Below are positions 8,004 through 15,777 of a stretch of 64,000 nucleotides of DNA, piece after piece (position 1 is the first letter of the stretch; each line of letters opens with the position of its first letter). Made by a program: the position numbers and the translations under genes. Location: positions 3,188,001 through 3,252,000 of the forward strand of contig NZ_JAYESJ010000001.1 in NCBI RefSeq assembly GCF_034720595.1, read 5' to 3'. The notes below the pieces were generated by a model. That model did not search any database and was not told the origin of the DNA. It saw nothing but the letters and a program-made list of their open reading frames with translations. Source of the DNA: Rhizobium sp. CC-YZS058 (lineage in GTDB: Bacteria; Pseudomonadota; Alphaproteobacteria; Rhizobiales; Rhizobiaceae).

Positions 8004-9017
8004 ATGAAGGCGGTGCGGCTGCACGCGGCGCAGGATCTGCGGCTGGAGGAGGTAGAGGCCCCCTCCGCCCCGCCCCGCGGCCATGTGACGCTTGCCGTCC
8101 GTGCCGCCGGCATCTGCGGCTCCGACCTTCACAACTTTCGCACCGGACAATGGATCACCCGCAGCCCCTCCACCGCCGGCCATGAGTTCTGCGGACGGAT
8201 CATCGCGGTGGGCCGCGATGTCAACGGGCTGTCGGTGGGCGATCTGGTGGCAGCGGATTCCCGCTTCACCTGCGGCGTCTGCCCGGCCTGCCGCAGCGGA
8301 CGCGGCCAGATCTGCGAAGCGCTCGGCTTTGTCGGCGAGGCCTGCGATGGCGGCTTTGCCGAGGCGGTGACCCTGCCGGCCGCGCTTCTGCACCGGCACG
8401 ATCCGGCCCTGCCCCCTGCTGTGGCCGCCATGGCCGAACCGCTTGCCGTGGCGCTCCACGCCGTGCGCCGCCTGCGCCCGCCCCCGGGCGAGCCGGTTCT
8501 GGTCCTCGGGTGCGGCACGATCGGCGGGCTCTGCGCGCTGCTTCTGTCCCGCCTGCACGAGGGGCCGCTGCTTCTGGCCGATCTCAACGCCGAAAAGGCG
8601 GCCCTTGTGGCAGAGGTCTGTGCGGGACGGGCGATCGAGCTTTCGGCCGACACCGTTGCCGCGGCCCTGCCCGGCGGCCGGCTGCGCTATGCGCTGGACG
8701 CGACCGGTTCGGTGGCGGCGATCGAAACGGCGCTTTCGCTGCTTGCCGGCGGCGGTGCCTTGGCACTGGTTGGCATTTCGCATGGCCGGCTGTCGCTTGA
8801 TCCGAACCATCTGGTCGAGCGCGAGATCGCTCTTCTCGGCTGCCACGCCTTCGGTGACGAGCTGCCGGAGGCCATTGCCCTCCTTCCCGAGCTCGCGCCG
8901 GCGCTCCTGCGCTTCGTGACCGTGCTGCCCGGCCTGGATGCGGTGCCGGACGCCTATGAACGGCTGCTGCGCGGCGAAGGGCACGGGCTGAAGACCATCA
9001 TCCACGTGGCCGATTGA
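8004..9017 (+). CDS. zinc-dependent polyol/alcohol dehydrogenase
   Basis: A 337-residue medium-chain dehydrogenase of the sorbitol/idonate dehydrogenase group. Catalytic zinc residues are Cys38 (GICGSDLHN) and His60-Glu61 (AGHEFCG). The structural zinc site is complete, with Cys90, Cys93, Cys96 and Cys104. The Rossmann motif LGCGTIGG is near residue 170. It starts three bases after the HisD-like gene, so the two are almost surely co-translated. This class oxidises secondary alcohols of polyols. A role in interconverting stereoisomers of the substrate before the HisD-like step, as proposed for companion dehydrogenases in dihydroxypropanesulfonate degradation, is an inference. Confidence 0.85.
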   Translation: MKAVRLHAAQDLRLEEVEAPSAPPRGHVTLAVRAAGICGSDLHNFRTGQWITRSPSTAGHEFCGRIIAVGRDVNGLSVGDLVAADSRFTCGVCPACRSGRGQICEALGFVGEACDGGFAEAVTLPAALLHRHDPALPPAVAAMAEPLAVALHAVRRLRPPPGEPVLVLGCGTIGGLCALLLSRLHEGPLLLADLNAEKAALVAEVCAGRAIELSADTVAAALPGGRLRYALDATGSVAAIETALSLLAGGGALALVGISHGRLSLDPNHLVEREIALLGCHAFGDELPEAIALLPELAPALLRFVTVLPGLDAVPDAYERLLRGEGHGLKTIIHVAD

Positions 9018-9064
9018 GGCGCGCGCCTGACCGCGCGCTGCCGAACAAGGCGGAGACAAGCACC

Positions 9065-9814
9065 ATGGAGACGCTCCCGAATTCCGCCTCGCCGCTCTAC
9101 GAGAAGGTGAAGGACTTCGTGCTGGGCAATATCGGCAGCGGCAAATGGGGCCGCAACACGCGCCTGCCCTCGGAAAACGACCTGGTTCTCACCTTGGGCG
9201 TCTCGCGCATGACGGTCAACCGCGCGCTGCGGGAACTGACCTCGGAGGGCCATCTGCGCCGCATCCAGGGGGTCGGCACCTTCGTCGCGCCGCCGCGCCC
9301 GCAATCGACGCTGATCGAGATCAGCAACATCGCCACCGAGGTCAAGGCTCGGGGCAGTCGCTTCCGTGCCGAGGTGGTGGCGCTGGAGCGGATCGAGACC
9401 CCGGCGCCCGAACTGCTGATCGCCTTCGAATTCGACACGGTGCGCCCGGTCGACCATTCGGTCGTGCTGCATTTCGAGAACGACGTGCCGGTGCAGCTGG
9501 AAGAACGTTTCGTCAATCCGGCGCTTGTCTCCTTCTATCTGGAGCAGGATTTCACCCGGATGACCACCTACGACTATCTGCAGAACGCCACGCCGCTGAC
9601 CGAAGTGGAGCACCTGATCAGCGCCATGCCGGCCGGGCCGGAACAGGCGGCGCTGCTGCAGATGCGCAGCGGGGACAGCTGCCTCGTTCTCCACCGCAAG
9701 ACCTGGTCCGGCCCGATCATCGCCACTGTCAACACGCTGACCTATGTCGGCAGCCGCTATGTGCTCGGCAGCCGCTATGTGCTCGGCAGCCGCTATCTGC
9801 ACGGCGCCAAATGA
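9065..9814 (+). CDS. GntR/HutC-family repressor
   Basis: A 249-residue transcription factor. The N-terminal winged helix (about residues 12-75) contains the GntR signature LPSENDL and SRMTVNRAL. The C-terminal UTRA ligand-binding domain (about 95-240) resembles HutC. The ATG at 9065 follows GGCGGAGACAAGCACC and gives family length. It is embedded inside the operon it probably controls, and a HutC-type palindrome overlaps the operon promoter at 2389-2421. Its extreme C-terminus holds a duplicated VLGSRY unit caused by an 18-base tandem repeat. The effector is probably the pathway substrate or an intermediate; urocanate is unlikely because no hut gene is present. Confidence 0.87.
   Translation: METLPNSASPLYEKVKDFVLGNIGSGKWGRNTRLPSENDLVLTLGVSRMTVNRALRELTSEGHLRRIQGVGTFVAPPRPQSTLIEISNIATEVKARGSRFRAEVVALERIETPAPELLIAFEFDTVRPVDHSVVLHFENDVPVQLEERFVNPALVSFYLEQDFTRMTTYDYLQNATPLTEVEHLISAMPAGPEQAALLQMRSGDSCLVLHRKTWSGPIIATVNTLTYVGSRYVLGSRYVLGSRYLHGAK
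9748..9796 (+). repeat. 18-bp tandem repeat (2.7 copies) at the 3' end of the hutC-like gene
   Basis: The unit CGGCAGCCGCTATGTGCT occurs at 9748-9765 and 9766-9783 and continues for 13 bases to 9796. It is in frame and encodes repeated GSRYVL, lengthening the C-terminus of the regulator without breaking it. Such repeats can expand or contract by slippage. Confidence 0.85.
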
Positions 9815-9827
9815 AACGAGACCGAGA

Positions 9828-11123
9828 ATGACCGCATCCGTGAGCCGCACGGCCGAAATCCGAAAGGTCGCCCGGGAGGGAGACAGCAAGGGCGCCGAGG
9901 CGATGCTGTCCGCCCTTCTCGCCGATCTGTTCTCCATCCGCCCGCGCGGACTGGCGATCAATCACGACCAGTACAGCCTGAATTCGCTGAACGGCTTCTT
10001 CGAAACGGACGACGGCGCCTTCTTCTTCAAGTTTCACCAGGAGGAGGGCGAGGAGGCGATGAGCGGCGAATATTACCGCGCCGACCTGCTTGCCCGGGCT
10101 GGCCTGCCGGTCGACCAGCCGGTTTTGATGTCGGTGCTCCCGGGCGAGCAGATCCTCGTCTATCGCCGCCGCAGCGATCCGCGCTTTTCCGATGTCCTGC
10201 GGGCGCTGGATCTCGCAGACGAGCCGGAGGAACGCGCGCGCGCGGTGGCTGCGGAAAAGGCGCTGAATGCCGAGGTGCTGCGGGTCTACCAGGAGACGCT
10301 GCACCCGGTCTCTCCGGCCGAGGTGGCGGCCGAGCCGATCCACCGGCTGTTCTTCGAGCGCCTGATCGATTCGCCGGCCGGCAGCTTCCCGGGTGGGCGG
10401 CTGTCGCGATTCTATGTCGGCCAGAGCTTTGCCTTTCCGGGGCTGACGCTCGATTGGGACCGCTTTTCCGCCCTGCGCCTCTGCGTGAACGGCATCCTCT
10501 ACCGCGACAGCATCGGCGCTCTGTTCGAGGCGGCGAAGGCCCGCCTTGCCCCCACCATGATAGCGGATGCCGGCGGCGTGACCGCCCATGGCGATGCCCA
10601 CAACGCCAATGTGTGGTACGAGCGCCGGGGCGAAGCGGCGCGGCTTGCCTTCTTCGATCCCGCCTTTGCCGGCGACCATGTGCCGAGCTTGCTGGCCGAG
10701 GTGAAGACCACCTTCCACAACATCCTGGCCCATCCGCTCTGGCTCTATGATCCCACGCTGGCGAGCGACCGGTTCTTGGCCGAGGCGGCGCTCGACGGTG
10801 ACATTCTGCGCGTGACGACCAACCATGGCCTCAGCCCGGTCCGCCGCGATCTGCTGGCCGCCAAGGCGGACGGCCTCTGGCGGCCCCTGCTCGCCAGCCT
10901 GAAGGACCGCGGTCTTCTGCCGGAAGATTGGCGGCGGGTGGTGCGGCTGGCGCTGTTCCTCTGCCCGACCCTGGTGATGAACCTGCGTGCGGGCGCTGCC
11001 TCCCACACGCCCACCTCCTCGCTGATCGCCTTTTCGACTGCCGTCATGGCCGGCAGCGAGCCGGTTGACGGCGAGGACCTGATGACCCGCTTCTTCGACG
11101 CGATCGACCCCAACCGAGGCTGA
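9828..11123 (+). CDS. APH-fold phosphotransferase of unknown substrate
   Basis: A 431-residue protein with the landmarks of the aminoglycoside phosphotransferase/choline kinase fold. Lys68 (FFFKFH) fits the ATP-binding lysine and Glu81 its partner. The catalytic loop is HGDAHNAN at residues 254-261, and Asp277 (FFDPAF) would bind magnesium. It is therefore probably an active small-molecule kinase. It begins 13 bases after the repressor gene and ends one base before the FMN dehydrogenase gene, so it belongs to the same operon. I do not recognise a characterised close relative. Phosphorylation of the imported compound or of a pathway intermediate is the working guess. Confidence 0.75.
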   Translation: MTASVSRTAEIRKVAREGDSKGAEAMLSALLADLFSIRPRGLAINHDQYSLNSLNGFFETDDGAFFFKFHQEEGEEAMSGEYYRADLLARAGLPVDQPVLMSVLPGEQILVYRRRSDPRFSDVLRALDLADEPEERARAVAAEKALNAEVLRVYQETLHPVSPAEVAAEPIHRLFFERLIDSPAGSFPGGRLSRFYVGQSFAFPGLTLDWDRFSALRLCVNGILYRDSIGALFEAAKARLAPTMIADAGGVTAHGDAHNANVWYERRGEAARLAFFDPAFAGDHVPSLLAEVKTTFHNILAHPLWLYDPTLASDRFLAEAALDGDILRVTTNHGLSPVRRDLLAAKADGLWRPLLASLKDRGLLPEDWRRVVRLALFLCPTLVMNLRAGAASHTPTSSLIAFSTAVMAGSEPVDGEDLMTRFFDAIDPNRG

Positions 11124-11124
11124 C

Positions 11125-12273
11125 ATGCATCTGATCAATGTCGAGGATTACCGCCGCCTCGCCCGCCGCCGCCTGCCGAAGATCTTCTTCGACTATATCG
11201 ATGGCGGCTCCTTCGACGAGCAGACCATGCAGGCGAACCGCACGGATTTCGCCGGTTACGAGCTGAAGCAGACCGTGCTGGTCGAGCCGAAACCGCAGGA
11301 CCTGTCGACCGACTTTCTCGGCGTGCGGCAGGCCCTGCCCTTCATGCTCGGCCCGGTCGGCTTCCTGGGGCTCTATTCCGGGCACGGCGAGGCGAAGGCG
11401 GCACGGGCCGCCCATGCGGCCGGGATTCCGCTCTGCCTGTCGACCTTCTCGATCGCCTCGCTCGCCGATCTGCGGGCCGAGACCGCCGGTCCGCTGCACT
11501 TCCAGCTCTACGTGCTCGATGACCGGGAGTTGACCGAAGAGTTCCTGGCGGCCGCGCGGGCTGCCGCGGTCGACACGCTGTTCGTGACGGTCGATACGGC
11601 CATTACCGGCATTCGCGAGCGCGATGTGCGCAACGGGTTTCGCTCCCTGACCCGGCTGACGCCCGCCCTCCTCGCCCGTTTTCTCCTCAGTCCCCATTGG
11701 CTGCTCGACATGGCGCGGAGCGGGCACCCTTCAGTGCGGGCGATCGAGCATCGTCCCGATTTCGGACGTGGCGCGCTGGAGCAGGCGGCCAATCTCTCCC
11801 GCCGCATCGACAAGACACTATCCTGGACGGACATCGCCTGGCTGCGCGCGCGCTGGCAGGGCAAGCTGATCGTCAAGGGCGTGCTCTCGCGCGAGGATGC
11901 GGTGCGGGCCCGCGATCTCGGCTGCGACGGCGTGGTGATCTCCAACCACGGCGGCCGGCAGCTGGATGGGGCAACCAGCACCATCCGCGCCCTGCCCGGC
12001 ATTCGCGCCGCGGTCGGCCCGGGCTTTTGCCTGCTGCTCGATGGCGGCATTCGCCGCGGCACCGATATCGTCAAGGCGATCGGCCTCGGGGCGGATGGCG
12101 TCATGCTCGGCCGAGCCTATGCCTACGGCCTGGCCGGCGCCGGCGAGCGCGGCGTCGCCGACATCATCGCCATCCTGACCCGCGAGATCTCGATCAGCCT
12201 CGCCCTGATGGGCGTCGCCTCGATCGACGCCTTGAAGGCGGATGGCCCATCGCTGGTCCTGCCCCGGCGCTAG
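11125..12273 (+). CDS. FMN-dependent 2-hydroxyacid dehydrogenase (LldD family)
   Basis: A 382-residue flavoprotein of the lactate/mandelate dehydrogenase and glycolate oxidase family. These enzymes turn a 2-hydroxyacid into a 2-oxoacid and pass electrons to the quinone pool or oxygen. The active-site segment SNHGGRQLDG (His275, Arg278), Lys251 (IVKGVL) and the phosphate-binding LLDGGIRRG motif are intact. It is the last gene of the operon and starts one base after the kinase gene. It is the logical next step after the HisD-like enzyme, which would produce a 2-hydroxyacid from a 1,2-diol. L-lactate itself is possible, but no lactate permease accompanies it. Confidence 0.87.
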   Translation: MHLINVEDYRRLARRRLPKIFFDYIDGGSFDEQTMQANRTDFAGYELKQTVLVEPKPQDLSTDFLGVRQALPFMLGPVGFLGLYSGHGEAKAARAAHAAGIPLCLSTFSIASLADLRAETAGPLHFQLYVLDDRELTEEFLAAARAAAVDTLFVTVDTAITGIRERDVRNGFRSLTRLTPALLARFLLSPHWLLDMARSGHPSVRAIEHRPDFGRGALEQAANLSRRIDKTLSWTDIAWLRARWQGKLIVKGVLSREDAVRARDLGCDGVVISNHGGRQLDGATSTIRALPGIRAAVGPGFCLLLDGGIRRGTDIVKAIGLGADGVMLGRAYAYGLAGAGERGVADIIAILTREISISLALMGVASIDALKADGPSLVLPRR

Positions 12274-12446
12274 CTGCGCGCTCCATCGGCTTTTCCGCAT
12301 AGGCTGACTGACAAGTTGCCGTACCCGTTCCCGCAGACTTGGGGTCTGTGAGCTTCTCTTGCACCGCACCCTCATCTCGCGGATGCGATTGTGAAAAATT
12401 CACATCCGGTCATCCACAGACGGCATGAATCGCGCCCGATGCATCA

Positions 12447-12488
12447 TTGACACGCGCTTGAAACTCTCGATAACTGTTGTCAGACATC
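12447..12488 (+). promoter_or_regulatory. promoter and GntR operator before the frl-like operon
   Basis: TTGACA at 12447-12452 and GATAAC at 12469-12474 are 16 bases apart. Right after the -10 lies GTTGTCAGACATC (12476-12488), which matches the palindrome GTTGTCnGACAAC seen three more times between 19.4 and 20.5 kb, except at the second-last base. A regulator bound here would cover the transcription start. The rest of the interval 12274-12525 shows nothing else I can name. Confidence 0.55.
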
Positions 12489-12525
12489 TTACAAAATGTC
12501 ACCGGGAACAAATGGGAGAACCCTG

Positions 12526-13350
12526 ATGAAGCTCTTGACGCCACTTCTGGCCGGCCTTGCCATGCTCGCCGCTGCCGACACCGCCTTTGCCGGCGAAACG
12601 CTCGACCGCGTGATGGAAAACAAGGCGATGGTCGTCGCCACCAACAGCAGCTGGCCGCCCCAGAGCTTCCTGGACGACAACAATGAGATGGTCGGCTTCG
12701 ACATCGACGTCTCGCGCGAGATCGCCAAGCGCCTCGGCGTCGAGGTCAGCTTCCAGACCCCCGACTGGGCAACGCTCACCGGCGGCCGCTGGCAGGGTCG
12801 TTACGACCTCGGCGTCGGCTCGGTAACGCCGACCAAGGCGCGCGCCCAGGTGATCGATTTCGCCGGCGTCTACTACTATAGCCCCTATGTCTACGTGGTG
12901 CACAAGGACAGCACGGCCAAGACCGTCGCCGACCTCAAGGGCAAGGTGATCGGCGTCGAAACCGCCACCACCTCCGAAGATTTCGTCCGCCATCAGCTGG
13001 AAATCGATGCGCCGGGCGTGCCGCCGGTCGAATACAAGCTCGAGCCGGGCGAGATCCGCACCTTCGCCGATTCCATGCTGCCCTTCGACGACCTTCGCCT
13101 CGGCGATGGCGTGCGCCTCGACGCGGTGATCGCGCCGGAGCAGACGGCCAAGAACGCGATCAAGAACGGCTATCCGCTGCGCATCCTCGATGATGGCTAT
13201 GCCTTCCGCGAGCCGCTGGTCGTGATCGGCGAAAAGGTCGATCCGGAATGGACCGCCAAGGTCGGCGGCATCATCGCCGAGATGAAAAAGGACGGCACGC
13301 TCGCCAGCCTGACCACCAAGTGGTACGGCAAGGACTACAGCGCCGACTAA
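12526..13350 (+). CDS. polar amino acid-type ABC substrate-binding protein
   Basis: A 274-residue periplasmic protein of the PF00497 type (solute-binding family 3). A Sec signal peptide occupies about residues 1-22 (ending TAFA). The start at 12526 follows GGGAGAACCCTG, giving normal length. It is the first gene of the importer that includes the permease at 14806 and the ATPase at 16649. Because the same locus encodes FrlB- and FrlD-like enzymes, the ligand is inferred to be a glycated amino acid (fructosamine) rather than a free amino acid. A stable hairpin follows its stop codon. Confidence 0.87.
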   Translation: MKLLTPLLAGLAMLAAADTAFAGETLDRVMENKAMVVATNSSWPPQSFLDDNNEMVGFDIDVSREIAKRLGVEVSFQTPDWATLTGGRWQGRYDLGVGSVTPTKARAQVIDFAGVYYYSPYVYVVHKDSTAKTVADLKGKVIGVETATTSEDFVRHQLEIDAPGVPPVEYKLEPGEIRTFADSMLPFDDLRLGDGVRLDAVIAPEQTAKNAIKNGYPLRILDDGYAFREPLVVIGEKVDPEWTAKVGGIIAEMKKDGTLASLTTKWYGKDYSAD

Positions 13351-13359
13351 GGACCCGGC

Positions 13360-13382
13360 GGGAGGCAGCCTCGCTGCCTCCC
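13360..13382 (+). terminator. hairpin after the binding-protein gene
   Basis: A perfect 9-bp stem (GGGAGGCAG at 13360-13368 with CTGCCTCCC at 13374-13382) and a 5-base loop are followed by CTTTC. It sits inside the operon between the binding protein and the FAD enzyme. It is probably a partial terminator or mRNA 3'-end stabiliser. Confidence 0.6.
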
Positions 13383-13507
13383 CTTTCGCGCGCGTGGCGT
13401 CTTCTGCCGCAGCGCGCGTGCGGCCGCCGCTTTCGCTCACACGATGGCGAACGCACCGCTCTGGCCAGTCCGCATCTTTCCTCTTCCGCAGCCCTTGCGA
13501 GCATCCC

Positions 13508-14788
13508 ATGCGCTATCCCGATACCTATTACCGCCGCACCATGGCCGATGCGAAGACGCGTCCGGCGCTTGCCGGCACTCTGGAGTGCGACACGCTGATC
13601 GTCGGCGGCGGGCTTGCCGGCTTGACGACCGCGCTGCAGCTTGCCCGCGCCGGCGTTTCCGTTGTCGTGCTGGAGGCGGAGAGCGTCGGCTTCGGCGCAT
13701 CCGGCCGCAATGGCGGGTTTGTCAGCCCCGGCTTCGCCACCGGGAGCGAGGCGATCGCCCGCGCGGCAGGGCCCGACAATGCCCGCGCCCTGCATCTCTT
13801 GTCGATCGAAGGCGTCGATTTCGTGCGCGAGACGATCCGCACGCTCGGCATCGCCGATGCGCATGTGCAGCCCGGCATCATGAGCGTGCTCCGCCAGGAC
13901 GGCGGCGACAGCCTGAAGACCTATGCCGACGCCATGCGCCGCGATTATGACTACACGCTGGAATTTCTCGGCAAGGACGCGGTGCGCAGCCATCTCAAGA
14001 CGGACCGCTACTTCCAGGCGCTGCGCGACCCCAACGCCTTTCACATGCATCCGCTCAACTATCTGCGTGCCGTCGCCGCCGAGATCGAGCGGCTGGGCGG
14101 ACAGATCTTCGAAGGATCGGCCGTTACCCGCTGCGCGCTCGACGGCGCGGAAAAGCAGGCGCACACGGCGAACGGCCTGGTCAAGGCGCGGCGCGTGGTC
14201 TTTACCACCGGCGGCTACACCGGCTCCCTCGTCGGCAAGCTCAAGCGCGCCTTCCTGCCGATCGCCACCTATGTGATGCTGACCGAGCCGGCGCCCGAGC
14301 TGATCCGCACCGCGATCGCGACGCGCGACGCGATCGGCGACAACCGCCGTGCCGGCGACTATTACCGCCTCGTGGAAAACGGAGAGCGCATCCTCTGGGG
14401 CGGGCGCATCACCACGCGCGCCGCCTCGCCGGCAGCGCTTGCCCGCGAACTCCGCCGCGAGATGACCACCACCTATCCGCAGCTGAAGCCGCTCAAGACC
14501 GAGCTCGCCTGGTCGGGCCTGATGTCCTATGCCCGCCACCTCATGCCCCAGATCGGCGAAATGCAGCCGGGCGTCTGGCACTGCACCGCCTTTGGCGGCC
14601 ATGGGCTGAATACCACGGCGATCGGCGGCAAGCTGGTGGCCGAGGCGCTGCTCGGGCAGTCCGATCGCTACCGCCTGTTCAAGCCGTTCGGGCTCGTCTG
14701 GGCCGGCGGCTATGCGGGGCTCGCCACGGCCCAGCTCACCTATTGGAAACTGCAGGCCCAGGACTGGTGGCGCGAGCGCGCTGCCTGA
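13508..14788 (+). CDS. FAD-dependent amine oxidoreductase (DAO family)
   Basis: A 426-residue flavoprotein of the D-amino acid oxidase superfamily. It opens with a PuuB-like MRYPDTYY and has the dinucleotide-binding motif GGGLAGL near residues 33-39, GASGRNGG near 66-73 and a C-terminal FGGHGLN flavin contact. These enzymes cleave C-N bonds of amines or amino acids oxidatively. In this locus it could act on a fructosyl-amino acid, parallel to the kinase/deglycase route, or on the released amine. The start is the ATG after GCATCCC at 13508; the start is less certain than the identity because no strong ribosome-binding site is visible. Confidence 0.85.
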   Translation: MRYPDTYYRRTMADAKTRPALAGTLECDTLIVGGGLAGLTTALQLARAGVSVVVLEAESVGFGASGRNGGFVSPGFATGSEAIARAAGPDNARALHLLSIEGVDFVRETIRTLGIADAHVQPGIMSVLRQDGGDSLKTYADAMRRDYDYTLEFLGKDAVRSHLKTDRYFQALRDPNAFHMHPLNYLRAVAAEIERLGGQIFEGSAVTRCALDGAEKQAHTANGLVKARRVVFTTGGYTGSLVGKLKRAFLPIATYVMLTEPAPELIRTAIATRDAIGDNRRAGDYYRLVENGERILWGGRITTRAASPAALARELRREMTTTYPQLKPLKTELAWSGLMSYARHLMPQIGEMQPGVWHCTAFGGHGLNTTAIGGKLVAEALLGQSDRYRLFKPFGLVWAGGYAGLATAQLTYWKLQAQDWWRERAA

Positions 14789-14805
14789 GCGGCAAGGAAA
14801 GACCC

Positions 14806-15777
14806 ATGATCGGACGCTTGATCCTCTCTTATCCCGTCGCCGCAAAGCGGCTCGGCGGCCTTCTGGTCCTGCTGCTGGTGGCGGCCGCGCTCTATGCCAT
14901 GGGCATCAGCGCCACCTGGATGGGCAAGCTCGTCCCATCGCTGGCCGACTGGCTGAAGGAAAACAAGCAGCTTGGCCGGGCGCTGTCGGCGATAAGCATC
15001 GCGCTCGTGCTGGCGATCAACTGGCGGCTGCTGCAGCTCCTGCCACGGCGGATGCAGATCGTCGCCATCTGGGTCGAGCTCTTTGCGCTCCTGATGCTGT
15101 TCTTCTATTCCTTCGATCTCTCCTTCGCCTTCATCGCCCGCAAGATCGGCTTCATGATCTCGCAGGGCGTGGTCACGACGCTCTATATCTCGGCGATCTC
15201 GATTGCGATCGCCACGCTGATCGCGCTGGCTGGCGCTATCGCGAAGCTGTCGAAGAACGGCGCCGTCTACGGTCTCGCCACCTTCTACACCTCGCTGTTT
15301 CGCGGCCTGCCGCTGCTGATGCAGATCTACATCATCTATCTCGGCCTGCCGCAGGTGGGCTATGTGATCAGCGCCGTGCCGGCCGGCATTCTCGCGCTGT
15401 CGCTGTGCTACGGCGCCTACATGACTGAGATTTTCCGCGCCGGGATCGAGAGCATTCCGCGCGGCCAGACGGAAGGCGCCACCGCGCTCGGCCTCAGCCC
15501 GAACCAGACGATGTTCCTCGTGATCCTGCCGCAGGCGATGCGGGTCATCGTGCCGCCGACCGGCAACCAGTTCATCGCCATGCTGAAGGATTCCTCGCTC
15601 GTCTCCGTCGTCGGCGTGTGGGAGATCATGTATCTCGCCCGCACCCAGGGCCAGACAGAGTTCCGCCATATCGAGATGCTGATCACCGCCTCGATGATCT
15701 ACTGGATCCTCTCGATCGGGCTCGAAATGCTGCAGTCGCGCATCGAAGCCCATTTCGGCCGCTTCAATGCCCGCTGA
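14806..15777 (+). CDS. amino acid-type ABC transporter permease
   Basis: A 323-residue permease of the His/Glu/Gln/Arg/opine class. It is longer than the usual 220-240 residues, with extra N-terminal membrane segments before the conserved core. The EAA motif region (EGATALGLSPNQTMFLVILP) and the GLPLLMQIY stretch are typical. The start at 14806 follows AAGGAAAGACCC. It overlaps the next gene by 11 bases. As the only permease of the locus, it would form a homodimeric channel with the ATPase encoded at 16649. Confidence 0.88.
   Translation: MIGRLILSYPVAAKRLGGLLVLLLVAAALYAMGISATWMGKLVPSLADWLKENKQLGRALSAISIALVLAINWRLLQLLPRRMQIVAIWVELFALLMLFFYSFDLSFAFIARKIGFMISQGVVTTLYISAISIAIATLIALAGAIAKLSKNGAVYGLATFYTSLFRGLPLLMQIYIIYLGLPQVGYVISAVPAGILALSLCYGAYMTEIFRAGIESIPRGQTEGATALGLSPNQTMFLVILPQAMRVIVPPTGNQFIAMLKDSSLVSVVGVWEIMYLARTQGQTEFRHIEMLITASMIYWILSIGLEMLQSRIEAHFGRFNAR

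Noticed and set aside
5643..9059. An 1138-codon open frame on the minus strand
   Set aside because: It is rich in Arg, Gly, His and Asp without hydrophobic core patterns and is antisense to four well-supported genes.
12331..12350. CAGAC-TTGGG-GTCTG as a terminator after the FMN dehydrogenase gene
   Set aside because: A 5-bp stem without a clear T-run is too weak to call.
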